Positions 1 through 6,120 of a stretch of DNA of 10,405 bases are shown here, piece after piece. A program made the position numbers and the translations under genes. The first letter of the stretch is position 1; each line of letters opens with the position of its first letter. Source of the DNA: an uncultured Aquimarina sp. (lineage in GTDB: Bacteria; Bacteroidota; Bacteroidia; Flavobacteriales; Flavobacteriaceae); assembly GCA_937958735.1 (NCBI GenBank), contig CALGNG010000189.1:1-10405 (forward strand), read 5' to 3'. The notes beneath the pieces were generated by a model. That model was not told where the DNA came from. It searched no databases and saw nothing but the letters and a program-made list of their open reading frames with translations.

Positions 1-1062
1 ATATTTAAAAACCCCCAAATTACTTATAGAATTATAGGTTTGGGTACGATGTATATCGCTATAGACTGAATTTGGAGTTAAAAAAACCGCATTAGCTATT
101 GCCTTTGGCTCGTACCTAAGCTTATCATAACTATATAACTCAAAACCTTTATACAAAGTAGTATCTGCTATTTTACCAAACTTAGACCTAAGATTAGAAT
201 CAGTAAAAATTCTTACCCTACTTATTTTTCTTACCTTAAAGACCTCTTTATCTCCGGTGTTAGCACTTCTATTAGCTATGGTTAATCTTAGTCCAACATG
301 TTCTCCTCCACCAATAGTATCGGCATCAAATTTCACATAATCTCTTTCAAAATAAAAAAGCCCATGATTTCTAAAATTATCGGTAATTCTATTTCTTTCT
401 TCCTCTAAATCGAAAGTATTGTATTGCTTACCCACCATTACTGTGGATTCTTTCCTATAAATCTCGTAAATAGAATCTGCATCTTTAGAGGCTATATTAG
501 TTTCAAAAGAATCTACTTTGTATGGGGTCTTGGTGGTTACAAAATAATTAACCGAAGCCTGTAAACTATCTCCATGCACCAATTCATGATTAGAAGAAAC
601 ATTAAACCAACCTCTATTCCAAAAATAACCTTCTAAACGCTTTTTAGATTTTTTAATTTTATTTTCCTGAATAACAGAAGGTGCTTCTCCTGTTTTTTTT
701 ATCCATTCATTAAAATTATATTTTCTTTCGACATACCTATTTACTTGTTTTTCGGAAAGCAAACTTCTTAATCTTTTCTTTTTTAAAGGTCTTTGCTCTA
801 ATTTTACCACGTATAAAGAGTCTGCATTTTCTCTTGCTAAATTATAAATATGCAATTTAACAGGTTGACCTAGAAGCTTTTTATTAGGCTGTTGAAGCAA
901 ATAGTTATACAACTTCCTGTCTTTAGTCTTTTCCCCATTAATGTAGACGATATTTTCTGTTAACAATAACTCGCCTTCTTGTACTTTTTTAACAGCATTA
1001 CAATCTGAAAAAAGTATACAGACAATGGTTATAAATGTTATTTTTACGGAGAATTGATGCAA
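1..1062 (-). CDS. tamL: TamL-like outer-membrane assembly lipoprotein, N-terminal part (partial)
   Basis: This is the first 354 codons of a gene that runs off the left edge; the frame is open without interruption. The product resembles the Bacteroidota TamL/BamA-superfamily lipoproteins, which in that family carry POTRA repeats and a C-terminal outer-membrane barrel and are thought to work with TamB in envelope assembly. Seen here: a short hydrophobic leader ending at Cys21 (ILFSDCN, a loose lipobox), then CNAVKKVQEGELLLTEN, typical of the mature N-terminus, and a conserved stretch with YNFNEWIKKTGEAP and KRLEGYFWNRGWFN in the POTRA region. The barrel lies outside the window. The only usable start in frame is TTG at 1062, directly after an in-frame TAA; the next in-frame ATG is about 200 codons later. 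It is divergent from the methyltransferase gene, with 46 bases between the start codons. Family call firm; exact start inferred. Confidence 0.85.
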   Translation of the reverse strand, partial: MHQFSVKITFITIVCILFSDCNAVKKVQEGELLLTENIVYINGEKTKDRKLYNYLLQQPNKKLLGQPVKLHIYNLARENADSLYVVKLEQRPLKKKRLRSLLSEKQVNRYVERKYNFNEWIKKTGEAPSVIQENKIKKSKKRLEGYFWNRGWFNVSSNHELVHGDSLQASVNYFVTTKTPYKVDSFETNIASKDADSIYEIYRKESTVMVGKQYNTFDLEEERNRITDNFRNHGLFYFERDYVKFDADTIGGGEHVGLRLTIANRSANTGDKEVFKVRKISRVRIFTDSNLRSKFGKIADTTLYKGFELYSYDKLRYEPKAIANAVFLTPNSVYSDIHRTQTYNSISNLGVFKY

Positions 1063-1090
1063 TTAGCTAGTGATTGTTTCTTAAGTAAAT

Positions 1091-1122
1091 CAAAGGTAAA
1101 CTATTTGTATGGTTACAAAAAA
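1091..1122 (-). promoter_or_regulatory. Bacteroidota-type promoter for tamL
   Basis: On the minus strand TTTTTTG (1116-1122) is followed after 17 bases by TACCTTTG (1091-1098), an exact match to the TAnnTTTG -7 element of the Bacteroidota primary sigma factor. Transcription would start near 1085, giving a leader of about 23 bases to the TTG start at 1062. The -33 box lies inside the first codons of the divergent methyltransferase gene. Inferred from motif and spacing only. Confidence 0.6.
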
Positions 1123-1855
1123 CCAAAAGAAGCTGATCCGAGGCTTAAAATTAAAAAAGAACCGCAAAACACACGGACTATTTGTCGCAGAAGGCCTCAA
1201 GGTAATTAACGAATTTCTAGAAGCATCGTTACAATTAAAGCATCTTTTTGTTTTAAATGAATTTTGCCATTTATACCCATCTGTAAACCAGGATTTAATT
1301 AATATTATTTCCGAAAGCGATCTTAAACAACTTACTTTTTTAACTACACCACAAAAAGCCTTTGCTGTTTTCAAAATCCCAAACTCCAAAATTCCAAATC
1401 CAAATTCTGGACTACAACTTGCCTTGGACGATGTTAACGATCCTGGGAATTTAGGAACTATTATAAGACTATGCGATTGGTTTGGGATAGAACAACTTAT
1501 CTGCTCCCAAAACACCGTAGATTGTTTTAATCCAAAAGTTGTCCAAGCCACTATGGGCTCTTTAACGAGAGTAAACATCTTATACACTAAACTAGAGGAC
1601 TATCTAAAACAAAGTTCGCTACCTATACTAGGTACTTTTATGGAAGGGGAAAATATATATAAAACAACTACCCCAAAAAAAGGTATTCTAATAATGGGGA
1701 ATGAGGCTAATGGAATTTCTCCTGAAATCAAAAAACTTACTACCCAAAAAATTAGCATTCCAAGATTTGGGATAACTCAAAAAACAGAAAGTCTAAATGT
1801 AGCCACTGCTACAGCAATAATACTTAGCGAATTAAAAAGTGCCACACTACGCTAA
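1109..1855 (+). CDS. TrmH/SpoU-family RNA 2'-O-ribose methyltransferase
   Basis: The 248-residue product is a SPOUT-class methyltransferase that would move a methyl group from S-adenosylmethionine to a ribose 2'-OH in rRNA or tRNA. An N-terminal substrate-binding domain (about residues 5-90, opening MVTKNQKKLIRGL) is joined to a C-terminal knotted catalytic domain. Visible motifs are motif 1 around Asn114-Arg120 (NLGTIIR), motif 2 at 197-203 (GNEANGI) and motif 3 near 216-232, including SLNVATA at 228-234. The linker (88-100) is an odd Pro/Asn/Ser/Lys repeat; see the repeat entry. Length is normal for the family, and ATG 1109 gives the N-terminus expected of homologues. It is divergent from tamL and 98 bases ahead of purB. 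The substrate nucleotide cannot be told from sequence, so no rlmB or trmH symbol is given. Confidence 0.9.
   Translation: MVTKNQKKLIRGLKLKKNRKTHGLFVAEGLKVINEFLEASLQLKHLFVLNEFCHLYPSVNQDLINIISESDLKQLTFLTTPQKAFAVFKIPNSKIPNPNSGLQLALDDVNDPGNLGTIIRLCDWFGIEQLICSQNTVDCFNPKVVQATMGSLTRVNILYTKLEDYLKQSSLPILGTFMEGENIYKTTTPKKGILIMGNEANGISPEIKKLTTQKISIPRFGITQKTESLNVATATAIILSELKSATLR
1372..1407 (+). repeat. Short quasi-tandem CCAAA-type repeat inside the methyltransferase gene
   Basis: Five imperfect units of about 7-8 bases, each built on C(C)AAA followed by T/TC, lie in frame and encode FKIPNSKIPNPNS (residues 88-100) between the substrate-binding and catalytic domains. The complementary strand reads as repeated TTTGGAATTT-like units. 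Base composition changes abruptly against the flanking codons. Confidence 0.5.
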
Positions 1856-1921
1856 AAACAATACAAAACTGCTCTTTATTTAAAAACTTAAAACTTTAAC
1901 TTCAAAATTTTAAACTTAACG

Positions 1922-1929
1922 TATATTTG
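1922..1929 (+). promoter_or_regulatory. -7 promoter element for purB
   Basis: TATATTTG is an exact match to the Bacteroidota -7 consensus TAnnTTTG. It lies 24 bases before the purB start codon, implying a leader of about 18-20 bases. No clear TTG is seen at the -33 distance, so the promoter may be weak or depend on the A/T-rich sequence upstream. No terminator is visible after the methyltransferase gene, so read-through is also possible. Confidence 0.5.
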
Positions 1930-1953
1930 CGTTTTAATTAAAATCTAAGTTTT

Positions 1954-3300
1954 ATGTCTCAAATAGCAGCGTTACAAGCCGTTTCGCCTATAGATGGTCG
2001 CTATGCTTCCAAAACAAAAGCTCTAAGTGCCTACTTTAGTGAAGAAGCGCTAATTAAATACAGAGTAAGAGTAGAAATCGAATATTTTATTGCTCTATGC
2101 GAAATCCCACTACCTCAATTACAAGGTGTTGATGTATCTATATTTCCAAAACTTAGAGATTTATACCACAATTTTAGTTCCGAAGATGCCCTACGCATTA
2201 AAGAAATCGAAAGTGTGACCAATCACGATGTAAAAGCTGTTGAATATTTTATCAAAGAAGAATTTGACAAACTTAACCTACAAACCTACAAAGAGTTTAT
2301 CCATTTTGGATTAACCTCTCAAGATATAAACAATACAGCTATTCCGCTTAGTATTAAAGAAGCTTTAAACGATGTTTACGTTCCTAGTTACTTAGAATTA
2401 GAGCAAAAAATTGATGCTTTAGCTACAGATTGGGCAGACATCCCATTATTAGCTCGCACTCATGGACAACCAGCTTCCCCTACTCGTTTAGGAAAAGAAT
2501 TTAAGGTATATGTGGTACGTTTACAGGAGCAATTTAAGCAATTAGCAGACATTCCTAGCGCTGCTAAATTTGGCGGAGCAACAGGTAACTTTAACGCACA
2601 TTTTGTAGCTTACCCTACTATAGATTGGAAAGACTTTGGATCCAAATTTGTTCAAGAAAAATTAGGTCTACACCATTCTTTCCCCACTACACAAATAGAA
2701 CATTACGACCATATGGCATCGCTTTTCGATGCATTAAAACGCATTAACACCATATTACTAGATCTAGATAGAGATGTTTGGACTTACGTTTCTATGGATT
2801 ACTTTAAGCAAAAGATTAAAAAAGGAGAAGTTGGATCTTCTGCCATGCCACACAAAGTAAATCCTATAGATTTTGAAAACAGCGAAGGAAATATAGGCAT
2901 TGCTAATGCCTTGTTTGAGCATTTATCTGCCAAACTACCTGTAAGTCGACTACAAAGAGACTTAACAGATAGTACGGTTTTGCGTAACGTAGGCGTACCT
3001 CTTGGACACACATTAATTGCTTTTCAATCTAGCTTAAAAGGCTTAGGCAAACTTCTACTAAACGAAGACAAATTAGCTCAAGACCTAGAAAACAATTGGG
3101 CTGTTGCAGCAGAAGCAATACAAACTATACTACGTAGAGAAGCATATCCTAACCCATACGAAGCCCTGAAAGGCTTAACCCGTACTAATGAAAAAATAAA
3201 TGCCAAGAGTATCTCTAATTTTATAGACACTTTAGAGGTTTCTGATGCGATTAAAAACGAATTAAAACAAATTACCCCTTCTAACTACACAGGGATATAA
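1954..3300 (+). CDS. purB: Adenylosuccinate lyase
   Basis: PurB acts twice in purine synthesis: it splits SAICAR to AICAR plus fumarate, and adenylosuccinate to AMP plus fumarate. It is a cytoplasmic homotetramer of the fumarase/aspartase superfamily. The 448 residues match the E. coli-like PurB subgroup in length. Seen here: the N-terminal SPIDGRY (11-17); the TSQD segment (121-124); the catalytic His in ARTHGQPASPTRLG (His170); and the superfamily signature GSSAMPHKVNP (294-304) on the flexible loop, with the catalytic Ser at 295. The C-terminal domain contains RREAYPNPYEALKGLTR (394-410). The start is ATG 1954, with a -7 element just upstream and no Shine-Dalgarno sequence. It appears monocistronic: a strong terminator follows the stop codon and the next gene is convergent. 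Confidence 0.97.
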   Translation: MSQIAALQAVSPIDGRYASKTKALSAYFSEEALIKYRVRVEIEYFIALCEIPLPQLQGVDVSIFPKLRDLYHNFSSEDALRIKEIESVTNHDVKAVEYFIKEEFDKLNLQTYKEFIHFGLTSQDINNTAIPLSIKEALNDVYVPSYLELEQKIDALATDWADIPLLARTHGQPASPTRLGKEFKVYVVRLQEQFKQLADIPSAAKFGGATGNFNAHFVAYPTIDWKDFGSKFVQEKLGLHHSFPTTQIEHYDHMASLFDALKRINTILLDLDRDVWTYVSMDYFKQKIKKGEVGSSAMPHKVNPIDFENSEGNIGIANALFEHLSAKLPVSRLQRDLTDSTVLRNVGVPLGHTLIAFQSSLKGLGKLLLNEDKLAQDLENNWAVAAEAIQTILRREAYPNPYEALKGLTRTNEKINAKSISNFIDTLEVSDAIKNELKQITPSNYTGI

Positions 3301-3323
3301 CATATTAATTAAAATACCACTAT

Positions 3324-3363
3324 AAAGCGCTACGATTCTATAATTGTGGCGCTTTGTTTTTTT
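3324..3363 (+). terminator. Intrinsic terminator of purB
   Basis: AAAGCGCTACGATT (3324-3337) pairs with AATTGTGGCGCTTT (3342-3355) over 14 positions, including two G-T wobbles, with a CTAT loop; G and seven T follow at 3356-3363. It lies 23 bases after the purB stop codon. The stem overlaps the last nine codons of the convergent epimerase gene. On the minus strand the stem is followed by mixed sequence, so it should terminate mainly in the purB direction. Confidence 0.88.
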
Positions 3364-4262
3364 AACAGATACTGCAATGCTTTTCTTAAACTAGGAAACT
3401 CAAACAAAAAGCCTTCTTTTTCTATCTTAGCACTACTTACACGCTGGCTAGATAACATTAATACACTCATCTCTCCAAACACCAACCTAGCTACCCATTT
3501 TGGAATATTAGGCAACCACAAAGGCTTGGATAACACTTCTGCACAACTAGAAATTATTTTATTTTGAATTACAGCATTTGGAGATACCGCATTATAAGTT
3601 CCTTCCAACTTTTTCTCTGCTACAAACACAAACAGAGATGCTAAATCTTTTACATGAATCCAACTTTGCCATTGTAGACCTTTTCCAAAAGCAGCACCCG
3701 CATACATCTTAACAGGTCTTACTAACTTAGGAAGTGCACCTTCTTTTTCGTCCAACACCAAACCTACACGCAACTTAGATACCTTAAGGCCTATTTCCGA
3801 AAACTGATTAGCCGAAGCTTCCCACTGCTTTACTACTTCTGCAAGAAAATCGTTAGCCAAAAGCTTAGACTCCTCGCTATAAAACTCCAATAACGAGCTC
3901 TTATAGATACCTATTGCACTTGCAGATATAAAATGAACTACTTTATGATCTATCTTAAGAAGAGTTTCTTTTATTAAATTTGCCGTATTAACACGACTGT
4001 CTATAATACTTTTTTTATAGGGTTTTGTCCATCTTTTAGCTACGCTAGAACCCGCCAAATGAATAATAACATCCACCCCTTCAAAAGCTTTAACATCTAT
4101 ATAACTAGATTTAGGATCCCAAAAAAAACCTCTATAGTACTGTTGATTTTGAATTTTTGACTTAGAAGTGGTTAAATAATGAACTACACTATTTTTTTCC
4201 AAACATTGCTTTACTATTTGCCTCCCAACTAAACCTGTCGCTCCTGTTATTAAATATACCAT
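3330..4262 (-). CDS. NAD(P)-dependent epimerase, TIGR01777 / SDR39U1 (YfcH-like) type
   Basis: The product, 310 residues from ATG 4262, is an extended short-chain dehydrogenase with the Rossmann glycine motif ITGATGLVG at the extreme N-terminus (about residues 5-13). Further family marks are the HLAGSSVAKRW segment (about 68-78), SASAIGIY (about 113-120), WQSWIHVKDLA in the middle (about 198-208) and a C-terminal region of the DUF1731 kind (about 245-300). The usual SDR Tyr-x-x-x-Lys pair is not clear, as is common in this subgroup. The substrate is unknown and activity is inferred from fold only. A longer reading from ATG 4286 adds eight hydrophobic residues (MFYFIIHF) before the conserved MVYLITGATG and seems less likely. 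It lies downstream of ftsY on the same strand, with 70 bases between, and may be co-transcribed. Its 3' end holds the purB terminator. Confidence 0.85.
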   Translation of the reverse strand: MVYLITGATGLVGRQIVKQCLEKNSVVHYLTTSKSKIQNQQYYRGFFWDPKSSYIDVKAFEGVDVIIHLAGSSVAKRWTKPYKKSIIDSRVNTANLIKETLLKIDHKVVHFISASAIGIYKSSLLEFYSEESKLLANDFLAEVVKQWEASANQFSEIGLKVSKLRVGLVLDEKEGALPKLVRPVKMYAGAAFGKGLQWQSWIHVKDLASLFVFVAEKKLEGTYNAVSPNAVIQNKIISSCAEVLSKPLWLPNIPKWVARLVFGEMSVLMLSSQRVSSAKIEKEGFLFEFPSLRKALQYLLKKQSATIIES

Positions 4263-4332
4263 AAAATGAATTATAAAATAAAACACCTAACCAACAACAC
4301 ACAATCTTTATTTTTACTAATACAATATAAAA

Positions 4333-5286
4333 TTATTTAAAGAATGAATCCACAAACTCGTGCTTATTAAACACCTGTAGATCTTCAATACCTTCTCCTA
4401 CTCCAATATATTTTACTGGAATCTTAAATTGATCACTAATCCCTATTACCACACCCCCTTTAGCTGTACCGTCTAGCTTTGTTATAGCTAAACTAGTTAC
4501 ATCTGTAGCGGCTGTAAATTGTTTAGCTTGCTCAAAAGCATTTTGTCCTGTAGAACCATCTAAAACCAATAACACATCGTGCGGTGCGTCTGGAATTACC
4601 TTTCGCATTACATTTTTAACCTTCGTAAGCTCATTCATTAAGTTAATCTTATTGTGCAACCTACCCGCAGTATCTATAATAATAACATCTGCGTTTTGAG
4701 CTATACCAGAACTTAATGCATCAAAAGCAACGGAAGCAGGGTCACTACCCATTGCTTGTTTTACAATAGGTATATCTACTCTATCTGCCCATACTTGAAG
4801 CTGATCTATTGCTGCCGCCCTAAAAGTATCAGCTGCTCCTAAAACCACTTTTAAGCCTTTCTTTTTTAATTGATAAGACAACTTACCTATGGTCGTGGTT
4901 TTACCTGCGCCATTAACCCCTACAACCATTATTACATAAGGCTTTTTATCTGCTGGCACCACAAAATCGGTTGCTTCGCCGTTATTACTTTCCGAAAGCA
5001 AGCCTGCTATTTCTTCTTTAAGTATACGATCTAGCTCTGTAGTACCTAAATACTTGTCTTTTGCAACACGTGTCTCAATACGGTCTATAATCTTAACTGT
5101 TGTCTTAATTCCTACATCACTAGTAACCAAAACCTCTTCCAACTCATCTAAAACTTCATCGTCCACTTTAGATTTACCCGCAACAGCTTTCCCTAACTTA
5201 TTAAAAAAAGTAGTTTTAGTTTTTTCCAATCCTTTATCTAAGGTTTGTTTTTTTTCGGAAGAAAATATTTTTTTAAAAAGATTCAT
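4333..5286 (-). CDS. ftsY: Signal recognition particle receptor FtsY
   Basis: FtsY is the membrane-associated GTPase that receives the SRP-ribosome complex and hands nascent membrane proteins to the Sec translocon. The 317-residue product has an N domain (about 20-100, helical) and a G domain with P-loop GVNGAGKT (123-130), the DTFRAAA insertion-box segment (153-159), DTAGR (205-209) and TKLDGTAKGG (269-278). The C-terminal half distinguishes FtsY from Ffh because no M domain follows. The acidic A region is very short: residues 1-20 are basic and amphipathic (MNLFKKIFSSEKK), as in compact FtsY forms that bind lipid directly. It lies 94 bases downstream of the DUF4295 gene, from which a terminator separates it; a probable promoter starts within that terminator's T tract. 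Confidence 0.96.
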   Translation of the reverse strand: MNLFKKIFSSEKKQTLDKGLEKTKTTFFNKLGKAVAGKSKVDDEVLDELEEVLVTSDVGIKTTVKIIDRIETRVAKDKYLGTTELDRILKEEIAGLLSESNNGEATDFVVPADKKPYVIMVVGVNGAGKTTTIGKLSYQLKKKGLKVVLGAADTFRAAAIDQLQVWADRVDIPIVKQAMGSDPASVAFDALSSGIAQNADVIIIDTAGRLHNKINLMNELTKVKNVMRKVIPDAPHDVLLVLDGSTGQNAFEQAKQFTAATDVTSLAITKLDGTAKGGVVIGISDQFKIPVKYIGVGEGIEDLQVFNKHEFVDSFFK

Positions 5287-5304
5287 TACTTTGTATTAGT
5301 TATG

Positions 5305-5339
5305 TAAATCTAAGACTATTTGTCTTTAAAGCAAAAAAA
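5305..5339 (-). promoter_or_regulatory. Probable ftsY promoter
   Basis: On the minus strand TTTTTTTG (5332-5339) is followed after 19 bases by TAGATTTA (5305-5312), seven of eight matches to TAnnTTTG. Transcription would start near 5300, about 14 bases before the ftsY start codon. The -33 box is the T tract of the preceding terminator. A five-base inverted repeat (AAGAC/GTCTT, 5312-5326) lies in the spacer. Confidence 0.45.
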
Positions 5340-5362
5340 GCCATTCGATAAAGAATGGCTTT
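5333..5362 (-). terminator. Intrinsic terminator of the rpmB-rpmG-DUF4295 operon
   Basis: On the minus strand AAAGCCATTC (5353-5362) pairs perfectly over ten bases with GAATGGCTTT (5337-5346) around a six-base loop. The T run continues for four more bases (5333-5336), giving seven T in all. It begins 18 bases after the DUF4295 stop codon. On the plus strand only a short, broken T run follows the stem. Confidence 0.85.
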
Positions 5363-5380
5363 AATTTTGTTTTGAAACGA

Positions 5381-5530
5381 TTACTTTTTCAAGAAGTCGT
5401 TAACTGCATCTGGAGCCATGATTGACTCTACAAATGTATAAGCTCCTGTTTTTGGAGATTTCACCATTTTAATGGCTTTTGTTAATCTCTTTGAACCTGT
5501 TTGTAATGTTGCTACTGATTTCTTAGCCAT
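5381..5530 (-). CDS. DUF4295 family protein, probable Bacteroidota ribosomal protein bL38
   Basis: This 49-residue basic protein runs from MAKKSVATLQTGSKRLTKAI to APDAVNDFLKK and is rich in Lys and Thr. It belongs to the small DUF4295 family found behind rpmB and rpmG in Bacteroidota. I recall that a cryo-EM structure of the Flavobacterium johnsoniae ribosome revealed an extra large-subunit protein named bL38; I believe this family is that protein, but I cannot confirm the match from the sequence. Context supports a ribosomal role: the gene starts 6 bases after the rpmG stop codon and is last before the operon terminator. The N-terminal MAKKS is like those of other small ribosomal proteins. 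Confidence 0.85.
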   Translation of the reverse strand: MAKKSVATLQTGSKRLTKAIKMVKSPKTGAYTFVESIMAPDAVNDFLKK

Positions 5531-5536
5531 AACGTA

Positions 5537-5719
5537 TTATTTTATTTCTTTATGAACAGTCATACGCTTAAGAATAGGATTGAATTTTTTAATTTCAACT
5601 CTATCTGGCGTGTTCTTTTTATTTTTTGTTGTAATGTATCTTGAAGTTCCTGGTTGACCTGATTCTTTATGCTCAGTACATTCTAATATAACCTGGATTC
5701 TATTTCCTCTTTTTGCCAT
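5537..5719 (-). CDS. rpmG: 50S ribosomal protein bL33
   Basis: The 60-residue protein of the large subunit sits near the E site. The family pattern is clear: [18 protein letters not shown] at the start, [24 protein letters not shown] in the middle, and a basic C-terminus [10 protein letters not shown]. It has one cysteine (Cys14) and no CxxC pairs, so it is the zinc-independent form of bL33. It lies between rpmB (27-base gap upstream) and the DUF4295 gene (6-base gap downstream), the usual order in Bacteroidota, and all three are probably one transcript. Confidence 0.96.
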   Translation of the reverse strand: MAKRGNRIQVILECTEHKESGQPGTSRYITTKNKKNTPDRVEIKKFNPILKRMTVHKEIK

Positions 5720-5746
5720 GGTGCCTTATTTTACCCTTTTAAGGAA

Positions 5747-5986
5747 TTATTTAGTGTAAATACCTTTTTCTCTAGACTCTTTAAGAGCAGCAGATATTCC
5801 AATCTTATTAATTGTCTTTAATGTAGAAGCGGCTACCTTTAATGTAATCCACACTCCTGTCTCAGGAATAAAGAAACGTTTCTTTAATAAGTTAGCATCA
5901 AACTTACGCTTCGTTTTATTCATTGCGTGAGAAACGTTGTTTCCCACCATTGCTTTCTTTCCAGTTAACTCACAAACTCTTGACAT
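5747..5986 (-). CDS. rpmB: 50S ribosomal protein bL28
   Basis: The 79-residue large-subunit protein starts MSRVCELTGKKAMVGNNVSHAMNKTKRKF, the diagnostic bL28 N-terminus, followed by the RFFIPETGVWITLKVAASTLKTINK core (about 37-61). Length is normal. The CELTGKK region keeps one Cys and no second CxxC pair, so zinc binding is unlikely. It is first gene of the rpmB-rpmG-DUF4295 operon, with a promoter about 35 bases upstream of its start codon. Confidence 0.97.
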   Translation of the reverse strand: MSRVCELTGKKAMVGNNVSHAMNKTKRKFDANLLKKRFFIPETGVWITLKVAASTLKTINKIGISAALKESREKGIYTK

Positions 5987-6020
5987 GGTTGTATCTTTTG
6001 TATTATTTCAAAACAGGGTG

Positions 6021-6052
6021 CAAATTAACGAATTTTAAATGCTTCCTGCAAA
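6021..6052 (-). promoter_or_regulatory. Promoter of the rpmB operon
   Basis: On the minus strand TTTG (6049-6052) is followed after 20 bases by TTAATTTG (6021-6028), seven of eight matches to TAnnTTTG. The predicted start near 6016 gives a leader of about 30 bases to the rpmB ATG at 5986. It is the best candidate between cinA and rpmB. Confidence 0.5.
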
Positions 6053-6094
6053 TAGTTTTTCTTATTATTTTATAAAAAAATTTACTTAATTATT

Positions 6095-6118
6095 TTTTAG
6101 GTTTCAAAGCCCCTAAAA
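6095..6118 (-). terminator. Weak candidate hairpin after cinA
   Basis: TTTTAGG (6095-6101) and CCTAAAA (6112-6118) form a seven-base inverted repeat with a ten-base loop, starting just after the cinA stop codon. On the minus strand A-rich sequence follows and a T7 run comes only about 20 bases later, so it is a poor intrinsic terminator. It may end or attenuate the exonuclease-to-cinA operon, or the operon may read into rpmB. Confidence 0.25.
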
Positions 6119-6120
6119 CA

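Noticed and set aside
1090..1587. Open frame on the minus strand, 165 codons
   Set aside because: It lies wholly antisense to the methyltransferase gene, whose motifs are intact; the frame has no family features and a composition expected of an antisense reading.
4263..4286. N-terminal extension of the epimerase to ATG 4286
   Set aside because: It adds MFYFIIHF before the nucleotide-binding MVYLITGATG, which in this family begins at the first residue.
4270..4297. TTGTTG - 16 bases - TATAAT on the minus strand before the epimerase
   Set aside because: It resembles an E. coli sigma-70 promoter, but the Bacteroidota primary sigma factor prefers TTTG/TAnnTTTG, and the box lies only eight bases from the start codon at 4262; it is likely chance in AT-rich DNA.
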